Assembly (NCBI GenBank): GCA_012797575.1
Contig: JAAZOW010000262.1
Location: forward strand, 1 to 6,880
Origin: Methanomicrobiales archaeon
Lineage (GTDB): Archaea; Halobacteriota; Methanomicrobia; Methanomicrobiales; Methanoculleaceae
Reading direction: 5' to 3'
DNA length: 6,880 nucleotides
The position numbers and the translations under genes are program-made. Positions 1-6,369 of this stretch are shown here, piece after piece (within the stretch, counting starts at the first letter, position 1; the number at the start of each line of letters is the position of its first letter). The notes below the pieces were generated by a model. It saw only the letters and a program-made list of their open reading frames with translations. It ran no database searches and had not been told where the DNA came from.

Positions 1-1056
1 CCCGGGCGCCTTCCCGCCCACGATGATCTCTCCCTCATCTCGCTCCCGGGCAGCGTCCACCTGGCGCACCAGTCGATCAAGCCCGGACCGGTTGTTCAGC
101 GGACCCATATTGACGCCGCGTTCCATGCCGTTACCAACCACGATCTCCCCGACCCTCGCCCTGAGAAACCCTAGAAACTCATCCGCGATCGACTCATAGA
201 GGTAAAGTCTCTTCACCGCCGTACAGGTCTGACCGCAGTTGTAGAACCGCCCCTTGATGACGCCTTCGACTGCCATCGGGATATCGGCATCATCACACAC
301 GATCATGGGATCGCTCCCCCCGAGCTCCAGCGTAAGCCGCTTCAGAGTTGGGGCAGCATCCAGCGCGACCTGCTTACCGGTCCCGCCCTCACCGGTGAAC
401 GAGACCTTCCTGATCGCTGGGTTCCTCGCGATCTCCCGGCCGACCGTCTCCCCCGGCCCGGTGACGACGTTGAGGACGCCCGGTGGGAGGCCGACACCCT
501 CGAGGATCTCCGCAAGCCTTCCACAGGTCAGTGGGGCGGTCCGGGCAGGTTTTAGGATCATGGTGTTCCCCGCCACCAGAGCCGGCCCGATCTTCCAACC
601 CATGATGATCGCCGGCATGTTCCAGGGGATGATCGCACCACATATGCCGATCGGGCGCCTCTGGACAAGGAAATGGCCATGGCTCTGGAGAACCATGGAC
701 TCCCCCCGCTCTCCCGCGGAGAGGGCATAGTAGTACTCGAGGATGTTTGCAAACCCATTGACCTCATCAACCGCCTCCCGGATGGGTTTCCCCTGCTCAG
801 TGGTCAGGAGCGCCCCGAGTTCCGCATTCCTGCGGCGCACCTCTTCTGCAGCGAAGAAGAGGATCTTCCCCCTCTCCCTCGGGCTTCGGGAAGACCAATC
901 CGCGAACGCCTCATCTGCTGCCTCCACTGCGCTTTGAACATCGTCCTCACCGCCGAGAGGCGCCTCCTCGACCACATCTCCTGTGGCGGGGTTGTGCACC
1001 GCAAACGTCTTTCCCGAGGCAGAGTCACACCACTCGCCGTTGATCAAGACCTTCAT
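1..1056 (-). CDS. NAD(P)-dependent aldehyde dehydrogenase, N-terminal 352 codons (3' end outside window)
   Basis: This enzyme would oxidise an aldehyde to the acid with NAD(P)+ through a cysteine thiohemiacetal, in the cytoplasm. The frame is open from ATG at 1056 to base 1. Visible family motifs are IPWNMP with Asn146, the cofactor lysine in ILKPA (Lys169), the Rossmann-loop motif FTGEGGTG (220-227), the general base Glu244 in LELGGSDP, and the catalytic Cys278 in NCGQTC. Family members are about 450-500 residues, so roughly the last quarter (the EIFGP-type region and oligomerisation strand) is missing. LELGGSDP is seen in succinate-semialdehyde-type and related dehydrogenases. Methanogen relatives include the lactaldehyde dehydrogenase CofA, but substrate cannot be read from sequence. 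It follows the MFS gene after 41 nt. No Shine-Dalgarno precedes the ATG; a TATA-like box and a dyad do. Family is certain, substrate unknown. Confidence 0.95.
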   Translation of the reverse strand, partial: MKVLINGEWCDSASGKTFAVHNPATGDVVEEAPLGGEDDVQSAVEAADEAFADWSSRSPRERGKILFFAAEEVRRRNAELGALLTTEQGKPIREAVDEVNGFANILEYYYALSAGERGESMVLQSHGHFLVQRRPIGICGAIIPWNMPAIIMGWKIGPALVAGNTMILKPARTAPLTCGRLAEILEGVGLPPGVLNVVTGPGETVGREIARNPAIRKVSFTGEGGTGKQVALDAAPTLKRLTLELGGSDPMIVCDDADIPMAVEGVIKGRFYNCGQTCTAVKRLYLYESIADEFLGFLRARVGEIVVGNGMERGVNMGPLNNRSGLDRLVRQVDAARERDEGEIIVGGKAPG

Positions 1057-1071
1057 ACGATCATCGTATGA
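1053..1071 (-). promoter_or_regulatory. 19-bp perfect dyad over the aldehyde dehydrogenase start codon
   Basis: Two 9-bp arms, TCATACGAT and ATCGTATGA, flank a single central base at 1062. The start codon (1056-1054) lies inside one arm. As DNA this looks like a dimeric repressor site at the transcription start. As RNA it could form a 7-bp stem with a 5-nt loop that hides the AUG, provided the transcript begins upstream. The role is inferred; only the symmetry is seen. Confidence 0.5.
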
Positions 1072-1080
1072 GGGGGAGGG

Positions 1081-1088
1081 GTAATATG
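1081..1088 (-). promoter_or_regulatory. TATA-like element for the aldehyde dehydrogenase gene
   Basis: On the minus strand this reads CATATTAC, about 29 nt upstream of the A of the ATG. That is the usual archaeal TATA-to-start-site distance, so the mRNA may be leaderless. No A-rich BRE precedes it (CCCGTAGCGC), which weakens the call. A C-rich stretch, with no ribosome binding site, lies between it and the ATG. Confidence 0.4.
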
Positions 1089-1097
1089 CGCTACGGG

Positions 1098-2162
1098 TCA
1101 CCCATGATACCTGCACCAGCACCCGCTGACGGCAAGCACCATCATACCCGCCATCCCGGCAAGCAGGATAAAAGCGCTCAGAAAACTAAACATCCCTGCA
1201 ACAAGCCCGGCAAAGGCGGCGAGGAACGTGAACCCGGCGTAGGTCGCGGTGTTGAAGAGCCCGGCCATCGCACCCTGCTGGATCCTCGTCTCCGCGAGGA
1301 ACGCAAGTGTTGCGGCGATGATCACGCCCGCAAGGCCGCCTATGACCGGAAGGGCGTAGGGCGTGAAATAACTCGACAGAACCGCTCCTACCATGAGAAC
1401 AGACGAGATCTGGATGGTTGGAACCGGTCGGAGAGAGATCCGGGGTGCGATGAGCACCGTGGCGACTGTCGCGATATTGATCGTTGCAAGCTGGAGAGCC
1501 AACAGTGACGGATCGCCTCCCGTATACCCCGGGTAGATGGCCGCTATCGCCCCGGTCATGCCTATGAGGATGGCTGCTGCAACAAACAGGCGGAAGTAGT
1601 CCCGGACAATCGTCAGGAGATCGGCCTCCATGAACCCCTCATGCTTGCTCTCCCGGATTGTGACGCTCATAGCGAGTGCAGGGACGGTGAGAGCCGTGAA
1701 GAGAGCGATCCCAGCAAGATGGTTCCCGGTCGCCACAGCGAGCCACCCGGTGGCCAGGAGCCCGGCGACCAAGCCGAGGTTCTGGGCCGCCATAACATAG
1801 CCGCTGATCCATGCGGAGGGGTGCGAGTTTGCCCACGCAAGTGCCGCAGAGAAGGCGAGTCCGGCCCCGAGCCCCTCGATACCGCGGAAGACGAGGAGTG
1901 GCAGGCCGAATGGATAGAGCAGGATGAGAACCCCGCTTGCAAGGGTCAGAAGAAGTCCGGCATGGATGAGCGGCACGCGACCGATTCTATCGCTTGCCAT
2001 CCCTGCCGGCAGAACCATGACAAAGACACCAAAAAAGTATGCAGCGTAGACTGCCCCCTGCATCGCTGAGCCTTCAGCAAAGTCGGGGAGCACCGGGACG
2101 ACAGCATTCGAGAGCGCCATCACCACGAATATCCCGATGAGAATAGGTAGACTACGCGTCAT
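1098..2162 (-). CDS. Major facilitator superfamily transporter, 12 transmembrane helices
   Basis: A secondary transporter of the inner membrane, 354 residues from ATG 2162. Twelve hydrophobic segments can be counted: six before and six after a polar central loop at about 168-188 (RESKHEGFMEADLL). Loop 2-3 has the MFS motif A form GMASDRIGRV (54-63), with Asp58, Gly61 and Arg62. Helix 4 carries an arginine in VFRGIEGLGAG (91-101), typical of drug/proton antiporter-like members. At 354 residues it is compact for the family (about 380-400 usual). The frame stays open up to 2306, but the extra 48 residues are Arg/Gly-rich and unlike an MFS N-terminus, so I start at MTRSLPILIG, just before helix 1. 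No clear Shine-Dalgarno supports either start. Substrate is unknown. Its 3' neighbour on the same strand is the aldehyde dehydrogenase. Confidence 0.9.
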   Translation of the reverse strand: MTRSLPILIGIFVVMALSNAVVPVLPDFAEGSAMQGAVYAAYFFGVFVMVLPAGMASDRIGRVPLIHAGLLLTLASGVLILLYPFGLPLLVFRGIEGLGAGLAFSAALAWANSHPSAWISGYVMAAQNLGLVAGLLATGWLAVATGNHLAGIALFTALTVPALAMSVTIRESKHEGFMEADLLTIVRDYFRLFVAAAILIGMTGAIAAIYPGYTGGDPSLLALQLATINIATVATVLIAPRISLRPVPTIQISSVLMVGAVLSSYFTPYALPVIGGLAGVIIAATLAFLAETRIQQGAMAGLFNTATYAGFTFLAAFAGLVAGMFSFLSAFILLAGMAGMMVLAVSGCWCRYHG

Positions 2163-2334
2163 CTCTGATTGAACTACCAACTGCATCCAACACTTCACGC
2201 CCAGCACGGTCCCTCTCGCTGGGCGAAGAGTTTTGGTGCTCGAGTACCCCCTTCCGATTGGAGTCTCTTGCACCCTCCGCGTGCAGCCGGCGATCGAGGC
2301 TCCCACCCGCCGCGAGGCAAGATAAGACGTTTCA
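2163..2334. other. GC-rich 172-nt intergenic region between aCPSF1 and the MFS gene
   Basis: No convincing gene, tRNA or TATA box is seen here. It holds a GC-rich hairpin (2198-2225, listed separately), a near-palindrome GGTGCTC/GAGTACC at 2235-2248 with one mismatched pair, and a short TGCAC/GTGCA inverted repeat at 2269-2285. No U-rich tract follows the aCPSF1 stop, so where that transcript ends is unclear. The MFS gene could be read by continuation from aCPSF1. Confidence 0.6.
2198..2225 (-). repeat. GC-rich inverted repeat upstream of the MFS gene
   Basis: Arms CGCCCAGC and GCTGGGCG form an 8-bp perfect stem around a 12-nt loop. It ends 35 nt before the proposed MFS start codon. In the minus-strand transcript it would be a stable leader hairpin. 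It has no U-tract after it, so a simple terminator is unlikely. Function is unknown. Confidence 0.5.
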
Positions 2335-4227
2335 CTAGATCATGCGATAGGTCTCGAGGTTCATGGGAGAGTGGGTCTCAATACGATACCGCTTATATAC
2401 GGAACTTGCAAGATCGATGGTCTTGTTCTCGTCACCGTGGATGGTGAAGATCTTCTCGGGTCGCGGCTGGAGATGGGCGACGTAGTTCATCAGCTGCTTC
2501 CGGTCCGAATGGCCGGAGAACCCATCGATGGTCGTGACATTGAGATTGATGACGATCGTCTCACGCCATCCAAGCGGAATCTCACGCCATCCCTTCTGGA
2601 TACGCCGCCCAAGCGTCCCATCCGCCTGGTAACCGACGAAGATGAGCATGTTGCGCTCATCAGGGCCAAGAGCTTTGAGATACTCCATCACCGGCCCGCC
2701 GCTCAGCATACCGCTCGTGGTTATGATAACACAAGGGTCACCCGAGATCACCTGCTCGCGGAGGTCTGGTGAGTCCACCTGAACAAAGGCGTCAGCGAGG
2801 AAGGGATTCAGTCCCTCCCGGAAGATCTGATTTCGCAGATCGTTGTTGAGATACTCCGGATAGGTCGTGTGGATCGCCGTCGCCTCCCGGATCATACCGT
2901 CGAGATAGATCTTCACCGCCGGTATCTTCTTCTTCCGGATACCCTCCTCAAGGGCCAGCATGACCTCCTGCGACCGCCCGACAGCGAATGCGGGGATGAT
3001 CACCTTGCCCCCGCGCTGGATCGTCGTCGAGACCGTCTCGTAGAGTTTCTCTTCCGCATCTTTCCGTGATGGCTGGACGTCGTTCGCCCCGCCGTAGGTG
3101 CTCTCCATGAAGAGCGCCTCCAGGCGTGGGAACGATGATACCGCCGGTGAAAAGAGCCGGGTCTTCTGGTAGTTGAAGTCTCCAGTGAACGCGATGTTGT
3201 AGAGCCCTTCCCCGATGTGGAAGTGGGCGATCGCTGACCCGAGGATATGCCCGGCGTTATGGAAGGTGAGCTTTATGTCAGGGGCTATGTCGGTCACACT
3301 GCCGTAGTTGAGGGTTATGGAGTGCTTCATGTAATCCCTCACCTCATTTGAGGTGTAGGGGATCTTATCAGTCTCCTTCCTGACGACATCCAGATAGTCG
3401 AGCTGAAGCATCACCGAGAGGTCCCTCGTCGGCGGGGTCGAATAGACCGGTCCATCGTAGCCGTACTTGAAGAGGAGGGGAACAAGAGCACAGTGATCGA
3501 GGTGCGCATGGGTGATCACCACCGCATCAAGGGTATCGAACGGATAGACCTCAGGCACGTAGATGTAGGGGATCCCGTCTGTGATGCTGCCCGGCTTCTC
3601 GCCGCAGTCCACCATCACCTTGCTCTCCGGCGTCGAGATCAGGAACGACGCCCGGCCGACCTCCCGGCAGCACCCGAGCGTGGTGACCCGTAGCCACTGA
3701 TCCTTGCTCGTGACGTCCCGATGGATACGACGGCCAATATTTCGCAGAAAAGCCTTCCGCTCATCCTTGACCGAACGCAGGAACGCCCGGATCTGTTTCA
3801 CCGTCGAGCTCTCGATGGGCGGAGTACGGACCACCTTGGGGGTCCAGCCGATCTGTTTTGTGATCTCTCGGAGCGTTACACCGTTCTTACCGATGACCAC
3901 GCCAGGCTTCTCCGCCTCGATGAGGACCTCGCCCGTCTCCGGGTCAAAGAAGAGATCGGATATCCCTGCATTATCCGGCACAACGGCCCTGATCTCCACA
4001 GCCGCCCGTTCCGGGTCCTCGAGGATATTTGGTCGTACGACGATACGCTTACGCAGGTCACGTGCCAGTATCTTTATCAAGTCCGCCTGGTCGGCGAACT
4101 GTTTTGGATCATCGGTGTAGATGACCAGTTCAGGCCCTTCGAACTCGACGTCTGAGATCGTAATCCCGCGGGGAACAATCTTGTTAATCTGCTCTTTCAG
4201 TTCCTGAAGCTTCCCTTCAATCACCAT
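2335..4227 (-). CDS. aCPSF1: aCPSF1/FttA, archaeal CPSF73-like termination ribonuclease (KH, metallo-beta-lactamase, beta-CASP)
   Basis: A 630-residue zinc-dependent ribonuclease of the CPSF73 family. In archaea it cleaves nascent RNA near U-rich sites and drives transcription termination. Two N-terminal KH domains span about 1-140; the first has no clear GxxG, while the second has GKNG at 113-116. The metallo-beta-lactamase core follows, with Asp207 (MVDCG), HAHLDH (240-245), His327 (HNAGHILGS) and Asp350 (FTGDFN). The beta-CASP insert has motif A Glu375 (ESTYG) and motif B in PAFAVGRSQE (412-421). His573 (GHSD) and the C-terminal motif IHGDE with His597 complete the site. All expected catalytic residues are present and the length is normal for the family (about 630-640). 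The start is supported by AGGA 8 nt upstream. It lies 22 nt after psmB, an adjacency also known from Methanocaldococcus jannaschii and Methanothermobacter. A U8 tract sits in that gap. Confidence 0.98.
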   Translation of the reverse strand: MVIEGKLQELKEQINKIVPRGITISDVEFEGPELVIYTDDPKQFADQADLIKILARDLRKRIVVRPNILEDPERAAVEIRAVVPDNAGISDLFFDPETGEVLIEAEKPGVVIGKNGVTLREITKQIGWTPKVVRTPPIESSTVKQIRAFLRSVKDERKAFLRNIGRRIHRDVTSKDQWLRVTTLGCCREVGRASFLISTPESKVMVDCGEKPGSITDGIPYIYVPEVYPFDTLDAVVITHAHLDHCALVPLLFKYGYDGPVYSTPPTRDLSVMLQLDYLDVVRKETDKIPYTSNEVRDYMKHSITLNYGSVTDIAPDIKLTFHNAGHILGSAIAHFHIGEGLYNIAFTGDFNYQKTRLFSPAVSSFPRLEALFMESTYGGANDVQPSRKDAEEKLYETVSTTIQRGGKVIIPAFAVGRSQEVMLALEEGIRKKKIPAVKIYLDGMIREATAIHTTYPEYLNNDLRNQIFREGLNPFLADAFVQVDSPDLREQVISGDPCVIITTSGMLSGGPVMEYLKALGPDERNMLIFVGYQADGTLGRRIQKGWREIPLGWRETIVINLNVTTIDGFSGHSDRKQLMNYVAHLQPRPEKIFTIHGDENKTIDLASSVYKRYRIETHSPMNLETYRMI

Positions 4228-4235
4228 TAAAACCG

Positions 4236-4239
4236 TCCT
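4236..4239 (-). promoter_or_regulatory. Ribosome binding site of aCPSF1
   Basis: AGGA on the minus strand with an 8-nt spacer to ATG 4227. It supports that start. It begins directly after the U8 tract, so an RNA ended or cut at the U-tract would separate it from psmB. Confidence 0.6.
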
Positions 4240-4291
4240 AAAAAAAATATCAGGTAGTCTGGCGGGCTGCAGACGGTGCCTGCAACCCGCC
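4240..4291 (-). terminator. Hairpin plus U8 tract at the psmB 3' end (candidate attenuator or processing site)
   Basis: In the minus-strand RNA the arms GGCGGGUUGCAG (4291-4280) and CUGCAGCCCGCC (4272-4261) pair over 12 bp with one U.G wobble and a 7-nt loop. After 13 nt comes a run of eight U (4247-4240). The hairpin lies within the psmB coding sequence and spells its Gly/Ala-rich C-terminal tail; the psmB stop is between hairpin and U-tract. The plus strand would have a C.A mismatch instead of the wobble, so the structure fits the transcribed strand. The spacer is too long for a bacterial-type terminator, but archaeal termination relies mainly on the U-tract. Termination or processing is inferred. 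Confidence 0.55.
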
Positions 4292-4894
4292 CACTGTAGA
4301 CTCCTCGTATTTATCTTTCATGATCACGACCACCATGATGTCCTCTCCAGATCCAGCATCACGGCGCATCGCTGACCGAACCGCACGAATGGCGAGATCT
4401 TTTGCCTCCCCTTCGGACATATCGGGGCGGAACTGGTCCTCGAGCACACCATACGCGATGGGAGAGCCCGACCCGGTAGCGACGATCTCATCTTCCCTGG
4501 AGACTCCACCCAGAGCGTCGACAGAGTAGACGCTCGGTCCGTCATCATCGAACCCGCCCATCAGGAGCTGGACGTAGTAGGGATAGTACCGGTTCTGGTT
4601 CAGGTAGTTCGAGAGCAGGGTCGATGCTGCACCGACCGACATCGTCTTTCCGCGGCGCATCTCGTAGAGACTGCACTCGACCTGTATTATCCGAACCAGC
4701 TGCTGCGCGTCGCCGACACCGCCAGCGGTGGTCATGGCGATCCGTGGAGTGATCTTATAGATCTTCTTGGCACGCTTACTCGCGATGAGGTTGCCCATCG
4801 TCGCCCGCATCTCTGTAGCAAGGACGACGCCATCTTTGAAGATCAGTCCAACAGTTGTTGTGCCTTTCATAATCTGCTCTGAGATATCAAGCAT
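4250..4894 (-). CDS. psmB: 20S proteasome beta subunit (catalytic)
   Basis: The catalytic subunit of the archaeal 20S proteasome, which builds the two inner heptameric rings and degrades unfolded proteins fed by PAN/Cdc48-type ATPases. A short propeptide (MLDISEQIMKG, 11 residues) is removed autocatalytically to expose the nucleophile Thr12 in GTTTVG. In mature numbering, Thr1, Glu17 and Lys33 are all present, matching the Thermoplasma enzyme. The conserved GSGSP (130-134) and RRDAGSG (166-172) segments, carrying the Ser/Asp/Ser residues near the active site, are intact. I chose ATG 4894 (214 residues), with GGGTG 6 nt upstream. An in-frame ATG at 4915 would add seven residues (MTLWVFQ) and is less typical. 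The C-terminal tail after MKDKYEEST is a low-complexity extension whose DNA also forms a hairpin. It is followed after 22 nt by aCPSF1. The alpha subunit gene is not in this window. Confidence 0.97.
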   Translation of the reverse strand: MLDISEQIMKGTTTVGLIFKDGVVLATEMRATMGNLIASKRAKKIYKITPRIAMTTAGGVGDAQQLVRIIQVECSLYEMRRGKTMSVGAASTLLSNYLNQNRYYPYYVQLLMGGFDDDGPSVYSVDALGGVSREDEIVATGSGSPIAYGVLEDQFRPDMSEGEAKDLAIRAVRSAMRRDAGSGEDIMVVVIMKDKYEESTVGGLQAPSAARQTT

Positions 4895-4956
4895 CTGAAA
4901 CACCCATAAAGTCATTAAAATGCCTAAACTCGCTCAAAAGCGGTCAAGCGTATACA

Positions 4957-4980
4957 ATGGTACCATAAAACATAAATTTT
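4957..4980 (-). promoter_or_regulatory. Candidate psmB promoter with overlapping palindrome
   Basis: The minus strand reads AAAATTTATG at 4980-4971, an A-rich BRE-like stretch followed by a TATA-like TTTATG. A start site would fall near 4948, giving a leader of about 55 nt. The perfect 10-bp palindrome ATGGTACCAT (4957-4966) lies between TATA and the predicted start, a position suited to a repressor. A second TATA-like sequence (TTCATATACC, 5033-5024) is further upstream, so the promoter assignment is uncertain. Confidence 0.4.
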
Positions 4981-4982
4981 CT

Positions 4983-5007
4983 TGTCATGCCGCCCTTCAG
5001 CATGACA
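4983..5007 (-). repeat. 8-9-8 inverted repeat between the CBS gene and psmB
   Basis: Arms TGTCATGC and GCATGACA enclose a 9-nt spacer. The element lies 35 nt after the CBS stop codon and directly upstream of the BRE/TATA candidate of psmB. As RNA it would be a stem-loop followed by a U-containing stretch (AGAAAAUUUAUGUUUU), so it may mark the 3' end of the USP-CBS transcript. As DNA it resembles a dimeric regulator site for psmB. A wider inverted repeat, TACCATA (4961-4967) and TATGGTA (5021-5027), is nearly concentric with it. Confidence 0.45.
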
Positions 5008-5042
5008 CTATGAGCATCTGTATGGTATATGAACGTTGCCTC

Positions 5043-5903
5043 TTAACCTTTTCGTAAGCCCTGCCGCTCCGGCAGCAGGACTTTGATCAACTCACGATCG
5101 AAGAGCATGGCGACAAGCCGCTTATTCCCGTTGATGACTGGGAGCTGGTCAACCCGGGCACGCTTCATCTTCAGCGCACATTCACTGATCTCCGCGTTGA
5201 GGGGAACAGCGAGGACATTTCTGATCATCGCATTCTTGACTGGTATCGGAAGAAGTTGGATCTTTGATATCCCGTAGCTGATCGTATGCGTATCTCGAAT
5301 ACTCTCCCAGGTCCACTCATCATCGTCGGTGCCGTTCGAGAAGTCGCTGACCTCGATACCGTCCTCGATGCGGGTATGCCTGATGAGATCCCGTTCAGAT
5401 ATGATGCCGGTAAGCGTTCCATCCTCCATCAGGATGGGGATGGCATCGTAACCTGAGATCTCAAGGATCCTGCCGACAAGCGAGAGGGGGGTATCCTCCC
5501 AGAGGGCATAGGTCTTGCTGACGTAGCTATCCTTGATTGACTCATCCAGGCGCATCAGGGCTATGGCGGCCACAAGGTCGGCCACGCTGATGATCCCTAT
5601 CAGGGATCCGTCTTCCACGATAGGGAGCCTTCTGATGTTGTGGCGTATCATCAGCTGAGCGGCTTCAGATAAGGGAGCGTCCGGCCGGATGACAACGGGG
5701 TCAGGGGTCATCAGGAGCCCGAGCTGGGTCTCATCTGCATTCCGGAGGAGATCCTTTCGGGTGATGATGCCGACGAGTTTGTTGTCTTTGAGGACCGGCA
5801 CGCCGCTTATGCCCGTGCGCTTCAGAATGCGCAGGACGTCGTCTCGGTTTCCGGGTATCTCGATACAGACCACGTCGGTCACCATGTAGTCACGGACGAG
5901 CAT
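5043..5903 (-). CDS. Four-CBS-domain protein (two Bateman modules)
   Basis: A stand-alone regulatory protein of 286 residues with no enzymatic domain. CBS pairs generally bind adenine nucleotides or related ligands and pass the signal to a partner. Four repeats are visible: 7-53, 64-111, about 127-174 and about 224-276. The first three end in the ligand-contacting G-x-x-S/T-x-x-D pattern (GIITRKD, GIISVAD, GIISERD). The fourth reads AMLFDRE and has lost the Ser/Thr and Asp. A polar, acidic linker (about 175-223, with GTDDDEWTWE at 191-200) separates repeats 3 and 4. It starts 11 nt after the USP stop with no Shine-Dalgarno, so translation is probably coupled to the upstream gene. No membrane or DNA-binding segment is seen. 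Its partner is unknown; USP is the obvious candidate by position. Confidence 0.93.
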   Translation of the reverse strand: MLVRDYMVTDVVCIEIPGNRDDVLRILKRTGISGVPVLKDNKLVGIITRKDLLRNADETQLGLLMTPDPVVIRPDAPLSEAAQLMIRHNIRRLPIVEDGSLIGIISVADLVAAIALMRLDESIKDSYVSKTYALWEDTPLSLVGRILEISGYDAIPILMEDGTLTGIISERDLIRHTRIEDGIEVSDFSNGTDDDEWTWESIRDTHTISYGISKIQLLPIPVKNAMIRNVLAVPLNAEISECALKMKRARVDQLPVINGNKRLVAMLFDRELIKVLLPERQGLRKG

Positions 5904-5914
5904 CCGTTGAGGAT

Positions 5915-6343
5915 TTATGATCTCACCACCGTCGTTGTAATGGGGCTATTTCGCACAACATAATCAGTAACACTGCCGAGGAAGAGGCGATCAACACCAC
6001 TCTTACCATGGGACCCGAGGACGATGAGATCGACTCCCAGATCTTCGGCAAGGGAGACGATCTGAGATCCTGCATGCCCCTGCCGGAGATATGTGGTGAG
6101 TGGAACATTCGCCGCATCAGCCTTCACTCGAGCGGATTCGAGAATTTCTTCGCCTTCCTTTTGCAGAACACTATAGATAATCTCGAGTGTGTTGTCCATG
6201 GGAAGGGATGAAAAGAGCCCGGATTCAACTACATAGATGACATGAACTTCAGCGTTCCACGTACCAGCCTCTTCGATGGCTGTTTCCAGAGCACGATTGG
6301 CCGGTTCGGAACCGTCTATAGCAACGAGTATCTTACGGAACAT
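5915..6343 (-). CDS. Universal stress protein, UspA family, ATP-binding type
   Basis: A small cytoplasmic protein of 142 residues with the Usp alpha/beta fold, likely a dimer. The N-terminus FRKILVAIDGS (2-12) is the family's first strand and loop, with Asp10. The nucleotide-binding motif G-2x-G-9x-G-S is exact: GSHG at 110-113 and GS at 123-124. This places it with ATP-binding members such as M. jannaschii MJ0577, rather than E. coli UspA, which does not bind ATP. Length is normal for a single-domain Usp. The frame could begin at GTG 6352, adding three residues (MVC). I prefer ATG 6343, which places the TATA-like box about 29 nt upstream and gives the standard N-terminus. It forms a two-gene unit with the CBS protein. 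Family certain; physiological role not readable from sequence. Confidence 0.95.
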   Translation of the reverse strand: MFRKILVAIDGSEPANRALETAIEEAGTWNAEVHVIYVVESGLFSSLPMDNTLEIIYSVLQKEGEEILESARVKADAANVPLTTYLRQGHAGSQIVSLAEDLGVDLIVLGSHGKSGVDRLFLGSVTDYVVRNSPITTTVVRS

Positions 6344-6369
6344 ACACACCACGCAGAACAGATACTTCC

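Noticed and set aside
254..1508. Plus-strand open frames at 254-730, 673-1071 and 1068-1508
   Set aside because: They lie opposite the aldehyde dehydrogenase and MFS genes, have Arg/Ser/Pro-rich shadow composition and no recognisable domain; the minus strand encodes full family motifs.
1641..2069. Plus-strand 142-codon frame
   Set aside because: It is antisense to MFS helices, with charged, low-hydrophobicity shadow composition and no family resemblance.
2163..2306. 48-residue N-terminal extension of the MFS gene (start at 2306)
   Set aside because: The extension is Arg/Gly-rich, has no family similarity, and its DNA contains a hairpin and repeats typical of intergenic sequence.
2163..2334. 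Possible structured RNA or tRNA in the GC-rich gap
   Set aside because: The stems do not form a cloverleaf and no T-loop consensus (GGTTCRA) or CCA end fits; only isolated hairpins remain.
3704..4155. Two overlapping plus-strand frames of 138 and 144 codons
   Set aside because: Both are antisense to the KH domains of aCPSF1, which are clearly coding; GC-rich DNA keeps such frames open by chance.
4983..5007. Bacterial-type intrinsic terminator for the CBS gene
   Set aside because: The stem is only 8 bp, not especially GC-rich, and no uninterrupted U run follows it directly. I list it as an inverted repeat with an undecided role.
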